From positions 340,724 to 404,723 of the forward strand of contig NZ_NNBK01000004.1 of NCBI RefSeq assembly GCF_002803075.1: DNA of 64,000 nt, in the 5' to 3' direction. The translations under genes were made by a program, and so were the position numbers. Of the stretch, positions 57,234-64,000 are shown in pieces. How positions within the stretch are numbered: position 1 is the stretch's first letter; each line of letters opens with the position of its first letter. The stretch is from Streptomyces sp. CB01373. Lineage in GTDB: Bacteria > Actinomycetota > Actinomycetes > Streptomycetales > Streptomycetaceae. Below the pieces are notes generated by a model. The model worked only from the letters and a program-made list of their open reading frames with translations. It was not told the origin of the DNA and made no database searches.

Positions 57234-57819
57234 GCGCGGCAAGCCCCCGGTCGAGCCCGTCACGCTCAAGATCCTGGTGGCCGGCGGCTTCGGCGTGGGC
57301 AAGACCACCCTTGTCGGCGCGGTCAGCGAGATCAGGCCGCTGCGCACCGAGGAACTGCTGACCGAGGCAGGGCGTCCGGTCGACGACCTCAGCGGCGTGG
57401 AGGGCAAGCACACCACCACGGTGGCGATGGACTTCGGCCGCATCACGCTGCGCGAGGACCTCGTGCTGTACCTCTTCGGCACGCCCGGGCAGGAGCGGTT
57501 CTGGTTCATGTGGGACGAGCTGTCCGAGGGCGCGCTCGGCGCCGTCGTGCTGGCCGACACCCGTCGCCTGGAGGAGTGCTTCGCCGCCGTGGACTACTTC
57601 GAGCGGCGCGCCATCCCCTTCCTCGTCGCCGTCAACTGCTTCCAGGGCGCCGCCCGCCATGCCGTGGACACCGTCCGTCAGGCCCTCGACCTCGACGACC
57701 ATGTTCCGCTGCTGCTGTGCGACGCCCGTGAACGCGAGTCGGTGAAGGAGGTCCTCATCGAGGTCGTCCAGCACGCGATGGCCCACGCCGCGGAACGCCG
57801 CCGGGCCACCGCCGTCTGA
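57214..57819 (+). CDS. cvnD: Conservon protein CvnD, Ras-like GTPase
   Basis: 201 aa from the ATG of [37 protein letters not shown] with AGGAGAAG upstream; the start lies inside the hydantoinase gene. G1 is [10 protein letters not shown]3 reads [15 protein letters not shown], where the usual Asp of DxxG is Gly. A canonical NKxD is not seen (AVNCFQG). These departures are typical of CvnD/MglA-like proteins, which act as membrane-proximal switches. It closes the conservon and precedes a hairpin. Confidence 0.93.
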
Positions 57820-57830
57820 CGCCACGCACA

Positions 57831-57865
57831 CGGCCCGCACCCTCGCCGGGCGGGGGCACGGGCCG
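57831..57865. terminator. Terminator between cvnD and glpK
   Basis: CGGCCCG (57831-57837) pairs with CGGGCCG (57859-57865), with further GC-rich pairing in the loop, between convergent genes. Confidence 0.55.
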
Positions 57866-57887
57866 CGTACGAGCACCGTGAGGACTC

Positions 57888-59408
57888 CTAGTTCTCTCCG
57901 TCCTCCAGCCAGCCGAAGCTCTTCTCCACGGCCTTGCGCCAGTTGCGGTACTCGCGGTCACGGACCGAGGCGTCCATGGACGGGGTCCACTCGGCGTCCT
58001 TCTGCCAGTGCGACTTGAGCTCATCGAGGTCGTCCCACACGCCCGTGGCCAGCCCGGCCGCGTACGCGGCGCCCAGACAGGTGGTCTCGGAGATCCTGGG
58101 CCGGATCACCGGCACGTCCAGCACGTCCGCCTGGTGCTGCATGAGCAGGTTGTTCTTGGTCATGCCGCCGTCGACCTTCAGGGTCGTCAACCGGACCCCG
58201 GAGTCCTGGTACATGGCGTCCACGACCTCGCGCGTCTGCCAGCTGGTCGCCTCCAGCACCGCCCGCGCGAGGTGCGCCTTGGTGACGTACCGGGTCAGGC
58301 CGGTGATCACCCCGCGCGCGTCGGAGCGCCAGTAGGGCGCGAACAGGCCGGAGAAGGCGGGCACGATGTACGCGCCGCCGTTGTCCTCCGCCTTCGCCGC
58401 CAGCGGCTCGATCTCGTCCGCGGTGCGGATGATGCCGAGCTGGTCGCGGAACCACTGCACCAGCGCGCCCGTGATGGCGATGGCGCCCTCCAGGCAGTAC
58501 ACCGGGGCCTCGTCGCCGATCTTGTAGCCCATGGTGGTGAGCAGGCCGCTCTTGGACGGCACGGGCCGGTTGCCCGTGTTCAGCAGCAGGAAGCTGCCGG
58601 TGCCGTACGTGTTCTTGGCGTCGCCCACGTCGTAGCAGGCCTGCCCGAACACGGCCGCCTGCTGGTCGCCGAGGGCGGATGCCACGGGCACACCGGCGAG
58701 CTGGCCGACGGCGGACCCGTACACCTCGGAGGACGATCTGATCTCGGGCAGCATCGCCTCGGGGATGTTCATCGCGGACAGGATCGACTGGTCCCACTGG
58801 AGGGTCTGCAGGTTCATCAGCATGGTGCGGCCGGCGTTCGTCACGTCGGTGACGTGCCGGCCGCCGTCGACGCCGCCGGTGAGGTTCCAGATGAGCCAGG
58901 TGTCGATCGTGCCGAAGGCGATCTCACCGCGCTCGGCGCGGTCGCGCAGGCCGGGCACGTTGTCCAGCAGCCAGGCCGCCTTGGGTCCTGAGAAATAGCT
59001 GGCGAGCGGTAGGCCGGTCTGCTCGCGGAAACGATCCTGCCCTTCGGAGCCGCCCAGCTCGTTGCAGAGCGCCGCGGTCCGCGTGTCCTGCCAGACGATC
59101 GCGTTGTGCACGGGCTTGCCGGTGGCCCGGTCCCACAGAACGGTCGTCTCACGCTGGTTGGTGATGCCGAGCGCGCTGAGCTGGTCGGCCCGCAGCCCCG
59201 CCTTGGCGACCGCGCCCGCGACCACCGCCTGCACCTTCGACCAGATCTCGGTCGCGTCGTGCTCCACCCAGCCGGGCTTGGGGAAGATCTGGCGGTGCTC
59301 GCGCTGGTCGACGGCGACGATGGCACCACTGTGGTCGAACACGATGCAGCGGCTCGAGGTGGTGCCCTGGTCGATGGCGGCCACGAACTTCTCGGCGTTG
59401 TCCGGCAT
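57888..59408 (-). CDS. glpK: Glycerol kinase
   Basis: 506 aa, ATG with AAGGGG upstream. FGGY kinase signatures: [17 protein letters not shown] (phosphate-1), [39 protein letters not shown], and [28 protein letters not shown] (adenosine site). It phosphorylates glycerol to glycerol 3-phosphate. Unlike the gyl operon of streptomycetes, no glpF or glpD accompanies it, so it may be a second, stand-alone copy. It is convergent with cvnD and divergent from the Nudix gene. Confidence 0.96.
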   Translation of the reverse strand: MPDNAEKFVAAIDQGTTSSRCIVFDHSGAIVAVDQREHRQIFPKPGWVEHDATEIWSKVQAVVAGAVAKAGLRADQLSALGITNQRETTVLWDRATGKPVHNAIVWQDTRTAALCNELGGSEGQDRFREQTGLPLASYFSGPKAAWLLDNVPGLRDRAERGEIAFGTIDTWLIWNLTGGVDGGRHVTDVTNAGRTMLMNLQTLQWDQSILSAMNIPEAMLPEIRSSSEVYGSAVGQLAGVPVASALGDQQAAVFGQACYDVGDAKNTYGTGSFLLLNTGNRPVPSKSGLLTTMGYKIGDEAPVYCLEGAIAITGALVQWFRDQLGIIRTADEIEPLAAKAEDNGGAYIVPAFSGLFAPYWRSDARGVITGLTRYVTKAHLARAVLEATSWQTREVVDAMYQDSGVRLTTLKVDGGMTKNNLLMQHQADVLDVPVIRPRISETTCLGAAYAAGLATGVWDDLDELKSHWQKDAEWTPSMDASVRDREYRNWRKAVEKSFGWLEDGEN

Positions 59409-59628
59409 GGCTACCCCTTGTGAGGTGGAGAAGCGGCCGAGGGCCGGGACCGTTCATCCCCTGCGCCCTCACTGGTAACAGTTTGTCCCACATCGGCGGA
59501 ATCAGCCCGGGATGGGCGGCCAAGGGCGCCCACGTCCGGGGAAGTGTTCTCCCGCGCGCGGGGAGCGTCAAGGACGTCGGCGGCAACGGTGACAACCGCC
59601 GACGGAAGACGTGCGCCCACTGATCGGA

Positions 59629-59634
59629 TACAGT
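59629..59634 (+). promoter_or_regulatory. -10 element of leaderless Nudix gene
   Basis: TACAGT ends 7 nt before the GTG at 59641, which places the transcription start on or beside that codon. No ribosome site lies between. Confidence 0.5.
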
Positions 59635-59640
59635 CCGCGC

Positions 59641-60177
59641 GTGTCCGACATCCCGCACGCGACCGCCAACTCCGTACCGCACTCCCACTGTTCGAGCTGC
59701 GGAGCGCCGTACGGCGAGGGCGTCGGCGGCTGGCCCCGTACCTGCCCGGCCTGCGGCACCGTGGCCTACCGCAACCCGCTGCCGGTCGCGGTGGCCCTCC
59801 AGCCCGTGTACGACACCCGGGGCACCGCCCTGGTCGTCATCACCCGCGCCATCGCCCCCGCGCGCGGGGGAACGGCCCTGCCGGGCGGCTACATCGACGA
59901 CCACGAGGACTGGCGCCATGCCGTCGTCCGCGAACTCCAGGAGGAGACCGGGATCGAGGCGGCCGCACGCGATGTACGGCTCGCCGACGCGATGAGCTCG
60001 CCCGACGGGCATCTGCTGCTCTTCGGACTGCTGCCGGAGCGCCCCGTCGAGGACCTTCCGCGGTTCACCGCCACTGAAGAGACGGAGGACCGGCATCTGC
60101 TGCGCACGCCCGCCGAACTCGCCTTCCCCCTGCACACACGGGCCGTCCGGGCCTGGTTCGACGGCCGCTACGTCTGA
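59641..60177 (+). CDS. Nudix hydrolase with N-terminal zinc ribbon
   Basis: 178 aa from the GTG at 59641 (MSDIPHATANSVPHSH); a frame start at 59611 lies upstream of the -10. The zinc ribbon is HCSSCGAPY ... RTCPACGTVAYRNP (two CxxC pairs). The Nudix box fits GX5EX7REX2EEXG, with Gly-Tyr-Ile-Asp-Asp-His-Glu and Arg-Glu-Leu-Gln-Glu-Glu-Thr-Gly. NudC-like layout, but shorter and without the SQPWPFPxS NADH motif, so NAD(H) specificity is not supported. Substrate unknown. Confidence 0.88.
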   Translation: MSDIPHATANSVPHSHCSSCGAPYGEGVGGWPRTCPACGTVAYRNPLPVAVALQPVYDTRGTALVVITRAIAPARGGTALPGGYIDDHEDWRHAVVRELQEETGIEAAARDVRLADAMSSPDGHLLLFGLLPERPVEDLPRFTATEETEDRHLLRTPAELAFPLHTRAVRAWFDGRYV

Positions 60178-60220
60178 GCCGGCCGCACACCCGGCAACAG
60201 CCGCTGCCCGGGCGCGGGCC

Positions 60221-60237
60221 CGTCCTGACTCAGGACG
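60221..60237. terminator. Short hairpin between Nudix and GH31 genes
   Basis: CGTCCTG (60221-60227) and CAGGACG (60231-60237) form a 7-bp stem with a 3-nt loop that includes the GH31 stop region; the genes are convergent. Confidence 0.45.
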
Positions 60238-62596
60238 CCCCGAGCCCCCGTATGCGCAGCGGATGGAGCGGCTCGCCCGCGCCGTCCTCCCGCTCGCGCT
60301 CGACGACGACCCGATCGCCCTGCCGGCGGGTCGCGTAGCGCTCGATCTCCGGCTCCTCCCAGCCGTCGCCCGCGTCCGGCACCACGAAACCGCCCCCGGT
60401 ACGCCCCGGCGCGGGCGCCCACACCTCCAGTTCCAGACCGCCGTCCTCACCCCGCACGGGAATCACGGCTCCCGCTCGCGCGAACACCGGGATCCGCGCG
60501 AGCGGAGCGTCGACCAGCACCTGCCCCGGCCCCTCGTACGCCCGTCCCGTCGCCGTGTCGTACCAGCGGCCCCGCGGCAGCCGCACCGCCCGCCGGTCCG
60601 AACCGGGGCCGAGCACAGGGGCGATAAGAAGGCCGTCGCCGAGCAGGAAGGCGTCCTCGCAGTCGCGCAGCGCCCGGTCCTCCGGCGCGCCCCACCACAG
60701 CGGCCGCACACAGGGCGCCCCGGTGCGCCGCGCCAGATGCGCGAGGGTCACGAAGTACGGCAGCAGACGCCGGCGCTCGACGAGCGCCACGCGCGCGTGC
60801 TCCAGGACCTCCGGCCCGGACTCCCACGGCTCCCCGCGCCCCGCCCGCGGGCTCGCGTGCGTGCGGAACAGCGGCAGGTAGGACCCCAGTTGGAGCCGGC
60901 GCAGATACAGCTCGGGCGAGGCGCCGCCGTCGGGCCCGCCCACGTCCGGGCCGGAGTACGGCACTCCGCACAGACCGAGCCCCAGGACCAGTGACAGCGA
61001 CGCCCGCAGCCCCGGCCAGCCGGTGGCCACGTCTCCCGGCCAGGCGCCGCCGTAGCGCTGCATCCCGGCCCACCCGGAGCGCGAGAGGAGGAACGGCCGC
61101 TCATCGGGCACCAGGCCGAGCAGCCCCTCGTACGCCGCCTCGGCCATGCACAGGGCGTACACGTTGTGCGCCTGGCGATGGTCGCCGCCCTGCCCCTCCA
61201 GGGCGTGCCGGGCCGACCGGGGCAGGGTCGTCTCGCCGAAGGCCGTGAAGGAGGTCGGCTCGTTCATGTCGTGCCGGAAACCGGCGAAGCCCCGATCCAG
61301 CCGCTCCCGGTACAAGCCGCCCCACCACTGCCGCACGCGCGCGTGTGTGAAGTCCGGGAAGACCGCCTCTCCGGTCCGGACGACGCCCCGCACCATCCGG
61401 CCCGACGCGTCCCGCACGAAGGCGTCCGCGACCGTACCGCCGTCGTACACGGCGTTCCCCGGCGCGGCCTTCACGGCCGGTTCGACGACGGACACCAGCC
61501 GGATCCCGTCCCGCCGCAGCTCCTCGGCCAGCACCGGCAGCTTGGGGAAGCGGTCCTCGTCGACGGTGAACACCTGGTGCGCGTCGTAGTGCTCGACGTC
61601 CAGGTGCACGGCGTCCAGCGGCAGTCCGTGCTCGTGGTGGCCCGCGACGATCCGCCGCACCTCCTGTTCGCCGCCGAAGCCCGATCGCGTGTGATGGTGA
61701 CCCAGGGCCCACGCGGGCGGCAGCGCGGCCGCACCGGTGAGGGAGGACCAGACGTGCGCCACGCGCGCGGGGGTGCCGACGACCACCCAGCAGCGCAGCG
61801 GGCCCCCGTCCATCCTGAGCTCGCTCGCCCCGGCCCTGTCGTGGCCCGACCCGGCCCCCTCCGCACCCTCCCGCAGGGTGACCGCGCCGTCCCAGGAGTT
61901 GTCGTGGAACACCAGGTGCGTGCCCGCGTCGGCCACGACAAGCTGGACCGGCATGGTGATGTGGAGCGGGTCGTCACCGCGGCCGCGCGCGTGGCCGGGA
62001 TCGGTGTTCCACAGGCGGTAGGTGCCGTCGCGCAACCGCGGACCGCGCGCCCGGCCGCCCAGCCCGAAGAACCGTGCGTCGGCCGCCACTTCCGAGCGCT
62101 GGGACCACCGTGCCGGGCCCCCGCCGGCCGGTTCCCACCAGCGGGGCGGCAGATCACGGCGCAGCGGCACGCCCCCGGGGGTGCGGACCTCGATCGCGCC
62201 GTGCCGCGAGACGCCGACGGTGACCCGCTCCGCCACGACCCGCCAGCCGCCGTCCTTGTCCGGCTCCAGCACCGCGCGCGGGTCCGGCTCGGGGCACCGG
62301 TCGGCGAGCGCGTACGACGGTTCGGGGCCGGCGCCGTCCCAGCCCCAGAAGACGGCCCCGTTCCCGGCGACGGCGATACGGAGTTCCGAGCGGGCGAAGC
62401 GGACGACCCCGCCACCGGGCCCGGGCTCCACGTCGAGCACCGCGCCGGGTACGCGCGCGCGTTCGGCCCCACGCGACGGCAGGCCGCCGGCGTCGGCACG
62501 CCGCCGGCGCCACGCGGCCCGCACCGTGCGCAGCCCGTGGGCCACCCCCGCCGAACCGACCGCCTTCACCGAACGCACCAGGTCACGACCGTCCAT
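60230..62596 (-). CDS. GH31 family alpha-glycosidase
   Basis: 788 aa from the ATG of MDGRDLVRSVKAVGSAG at 62596 with AGGGTGAG upstream; another ATG at 62617 has no such site. The N-terminal beta-domain leads to a (beta/alpha)8 barrel with ALGHHHTRSGFGGEQEVRRI, the nucleophile motif FRHDMNEPTSF, RSGWAGMQRYGGAWPGDVATGW, and the acid/base PYSGPDVGG. C-terminal domains have PVFARAGAVIPV. It cleaves alpha-linked sugars (alpha-glucosidase or alpha-xylosidase type). It has no signal peptide, so it acts in the cytosol or by an unknown export route. Confidence 0.92.
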   Translation of the reverse strand: MDGRDLVRSVKAVGSAGVAHGLRTVRAAWRRRRADAGGLPSRGAERARVPGAVLDVEPGPGGGVVRFARSELRIAVAGNGAVFWGWDGAGPEPSYALADRCPEPDPRAVLEPDKDGGWRVVAERVTVGVSRHGAIEVRTPGGVPLRRDLPPRWWEPAGGGPARWSQRSEVAADARFFGLGGRARGPRLRDGTYRLWNTDPGHARGRGDDPLHITMPVQLVVADAGTHLVFHDNSWDGAVTLREGAEGAGSGHDRAGASELRMDGGPLRCWVVVGTPARVAHVWSSLTGAAALPPAWALGHHHTRSGFGGEQEVRRIVAGHHEHGLPLDAVHLDVEHYDAHQVFTVDEDRFPKLPVLAEELRRDGIRLVSVVEPAVKAAPGNAVYDGGTVADAFVRDASGRMVRGVVRTGEAVFPDFTHARVRQWWGGLYRERLDRGFAGFRHDMNEPTSFTAFGETTLPRSARHALEGQGGDHRQAHNVYALCMAEAAYEGLLGLVPDERPFLLSRSGWAGMQRYGGAWPGDVATGWPGLRASLSLVLGLGLCGVPYSGPDVGGPDGGASPELYLRRLQLGSYLPLFRTHASPRAGRGEPWESGPEVLEHARVALVERRRLLPYFVTLAHLARRTGAPCVRPLWWGAPEDRALRDCEDAFLLGDGLLIAPVLGPGSDRRAVRLPRGRWYDTATGRAYEGPGQVLVDAPLARIPVFARAGAVIPVRGEDGGLELEVWAPAPGRTGGGFVVPDAGDGWEEPEIERYATRRQGDRVVVEREREDGAGEPLHPLRIRGLGAS

Positions 62597-62636
62597 GCTG
62601 CTCACCCTGCCATTCACGGCTGTGCGCGCGCGTGGC

Positions 62637-62658
62637 GTTCAACTGCCGTTCATTCGTG
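62637..62658 (+). promoter_or_regulatory. Candidate PhoP box
   Basis: GTTCAACTGCC (62637-62647) is followed directly by GTTCATTCGTG (62648-62658): two 11-nt direct units with the GTTCA core of Streptomyces PHO boxes. It lies in the 215-nt divergent region between the GH31 and acetoacetyl-CoA synthetase genes. Confidence 0.35.
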
Positions 62659-62811
62659 CCGCGACCACATCTTCACGACGCGGACTATGTGCGGTGCACC
62701 CTGGTGCAGAAGTCGATCACATGGCATCGTCCGTGTCAGCCGCGTCACGCGCACACCCCCAGCACGTGCGCGGACCGACGCACACGACGCGCACAGTCCG
62801 GGAGCCGCACC

Positions 62812-64000
62812 ATGTCGACCGCGAACCCCCAGCCGCTCTGGCGGCCCGATCCGCAGCGGATCGCCCAGGCACAGATCACGAAGTTCCAGACCTGGGCGGC
62901 CGAGCACCACGGCGCTCCGGCCCTGGGCGGCTACCCGGCCCTGCACCGCTGGTCCGTCGACGAGCTGGAAGCCTTCTGGAAAGCCGTCACGGAGTGGTTC
63001 GACGTACGGTTCACCAGCCCCTACGCGCGCGTGCTGGGCGACCGGTCGATGCCCGGCGCCGAGTGGTTCCCCGGCGCCACCCTGAACTACGCGGAGCACG
63101 CCCTGCGCGCGGCCGCCACACGCGCGGACGAGCCCGCCCTCCTCCACGTCGACGAGACGCACGAACCGTGCCCGGTGACCTGGTCCGAGCTGCGCCGCCA
63201 GGTGGGCTCCCTGGCCGCCGAGCTGCGCGCCCTCGGCGTACGCCCGGGGGACAGGATCAGCGGCTACCTGCCGAACATCCCCGAGGCCGTCGTCGCCCTC
63301 CTCGCCACGGCCGCCGTCGGCGCCGTCTGGACCTCCTGCGCCCCGGACTTCGGCGCCCGCAGCGTCCTTGACCGCTTCCAGCAGGTGGAACCCGTCGTCC
63401 TGTTCACCGTCGACGGCTACCGCTACGGCGGCAAGGAGCACGACCGCAGTGACGTCGTCGCCGAACTGCGCCGCGAACTGCCCACCCTGCGCGCGGTCGT
63501 CCACATCCCGCTCCTCGGCACCGAAGCCCCCGAGGGCGCCCTGGAGTGGTCCGGCCTGACCTCAGCCGACGTCGCACCGGTCTTCGAACCGGTGCCCTTC
63601 GACCACCCCCTGTGGGTGCTGTACTCCTCGGGCACCACCGGCCTGCCCAAGGCGATCGTGCAGTCCCAGGGCGGCATCCTCGTCGAGCACCTCAAGCAGC
63701 TCGGCCTGCACTGCGACCTCGGCCCCGGCGACCGCTTCTTCTGGTACACGTCGACCGGCTGGATGATGTGGAACTTCCTCGTCTCCGGACTGCTGACCGG
63801 AACGACGATCATCCTGTACGACGGCAGCCCCGGGTATCCCGACACCGGCGCCCAGTGGCGTATCGCCGAACGCACCGGAGCCACCCTGTTCGGCACCTCC
63901 GCCGCCTACGTCATGGCCTGCCGCAAGGCGGGAGTGCACCCCTCGCGCGACTTCGACCTGTCGACGGTGCAGTGCGTCGCCACGACCGGATCACCGCTGC
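62812..64000 (+). CDS. Acetoacetyl-CoA synthetase (3' truncated by window edge)
   Basis: At least 396 aa from the ATG of MSTANPQPLWRPDPQRI, with GGGAG upstream. ANL-superfamily features: WPADDR-like N-terminus, EWFPGATLNYAEHAL (acetoacetyl-/acetyl-CoA synthetase cap), AVWTSCAPDFGARSVLDRFQQVEP, the P-loop VLYSSGTTGLPKAIVQSQGG and YTSTGWMMWNFLVSGLL. The ACDFGA/TSTGWMMW blocks are characteristic of acetoacetate-CoA ligase (AcsA-type ketone-body use) rather than acetyl-CoA synthetase. The C-terminal domain with the catalytic lysine is outside the window. Confidence 0.93.
   Translation, partial: MSTANPQPLWRPDPQRIAQAQITKFQTWAAEHHGAPALGGYPALHRWSVDELEAFWKAVTEWFDVRFTSPYARVLGDRSMPGAEWFPGATLNYAEHALRAAATRADEPALLHVDETHEPCPVTWSELRRQVGSLAAELRALGVRPGDRISGYLPNIPEAVVALLATAAVGAVWTSCAPDFGARSVLDRFQQVEPVVLFTVDGYRYGGKEHDRSDVVAELRRELPTLRAVVHIPLLGTEAPEGALEWSGLTSADVAPVFEPVPFDHPLWVLYSSGTTGLPKAIVQSQGGILVEHLKQLGLHCDLGPGDRFFWYTSTGWMMWNFLVSGLLTGTTIILYDGSPGYPDTGAQWRIAERTGATLFGTSAAYVMACRKAGVHPSRDFDLSTVQCVATTGSPL

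Overview
The window is about 72% GC, with strong G/C preference at third codon positions, many GTG and TTG starts, 4-base ATGA/GTGA overlaps inside operons and GC-rich hairpin terminators. The gene set (RbpA, an FMN-riboswitch rib operon joined to hisE-hisG, a conservon, GH18 chitinase, LLM flavin oxidoreductase) points to a Streptomyces chromosome. From memory, the order ribE ... hisG ... eccA-like ATPase ... chitinase ... ppm1-fxsA-rbpA matches the conserved core arm of S. coelicolor; this was not checked by search. I found no tRNA, rRNA, CRISPR array, insertion sequence or prophage.

Layout. 1-5.2 kb: the end of a flavin amine oxidase, then a minus-strand run (LLM oxidoreductase, DUF5995 protein, NCS2 nucleobase permease, MFS exporter). 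The exporter diverges from a ROK regulator (5.36-6.58 kb) across a clear palindrome. A 22-bp minisatellite follows (6.60-6.98 kb). 7.1-12.4 kb: promoter, FMN riboswitch, ribE-ribM-ribBA-ribH, hisE-hisG and a PH-domain protein. 12.4-15.0 kb: a structured leader and two overlapping CNNM/CorC-type membrane proteins. 15.0-18.0 kb: an orphan EccA/CbxX-type AAA ATPase and a uridine-kinase-like protein. 18.2-21.8 kb: secreted C39-like protein, TetR regulator, and a chitinase with DasR-type operators. 22.0-28.4 kb: acyl-CoA dehydrogenase, two small unknown genes, Lrp regulator, amidohydrolase, polyprenol-phosphate-mannose synthase and FxsA. 28.6-33.7 kb: rbpA with a SigR-type promoter, MFS, GDPD, and a YczE/MocR divergent pair. 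33.7-38.0 kb: FtsK-like protein with degenerate P-loop, tiny membrane protein, ankyrin and HEAT-repeat proteins. 38.1-41.3 kb: an overlapping operon of two GT4 glycosyltransferases and an SGNH hydrolase.

41.5-48.8 kb is the most interesting region: three genes that look like a kleisin, a winged-helix KITE subunit and a 1567-residue SMC-like ATPase. The order and sizes recall MukFEB/MksFEB/JetABC, but no JetD/MksG nuclease lies beside them, and the SMC Walker B reads Asp-Asn instead of Asp-Glu. 49.8-57.8 kb is a conservon (cvnA-cvnB-cvnC ... cvnD) with a 3.6-kb hydantoinase/oxoprolinase gene between cvnC and cvnD. The window ends with glpK, a zinc-ribbon Nudix hydrolase, a GH31 glycosidase and the first two thirds of an acetoacetyl-CoA synthetase.

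All functional calls come from reading the translations and recognising families and motifs. No database or structure search was run.
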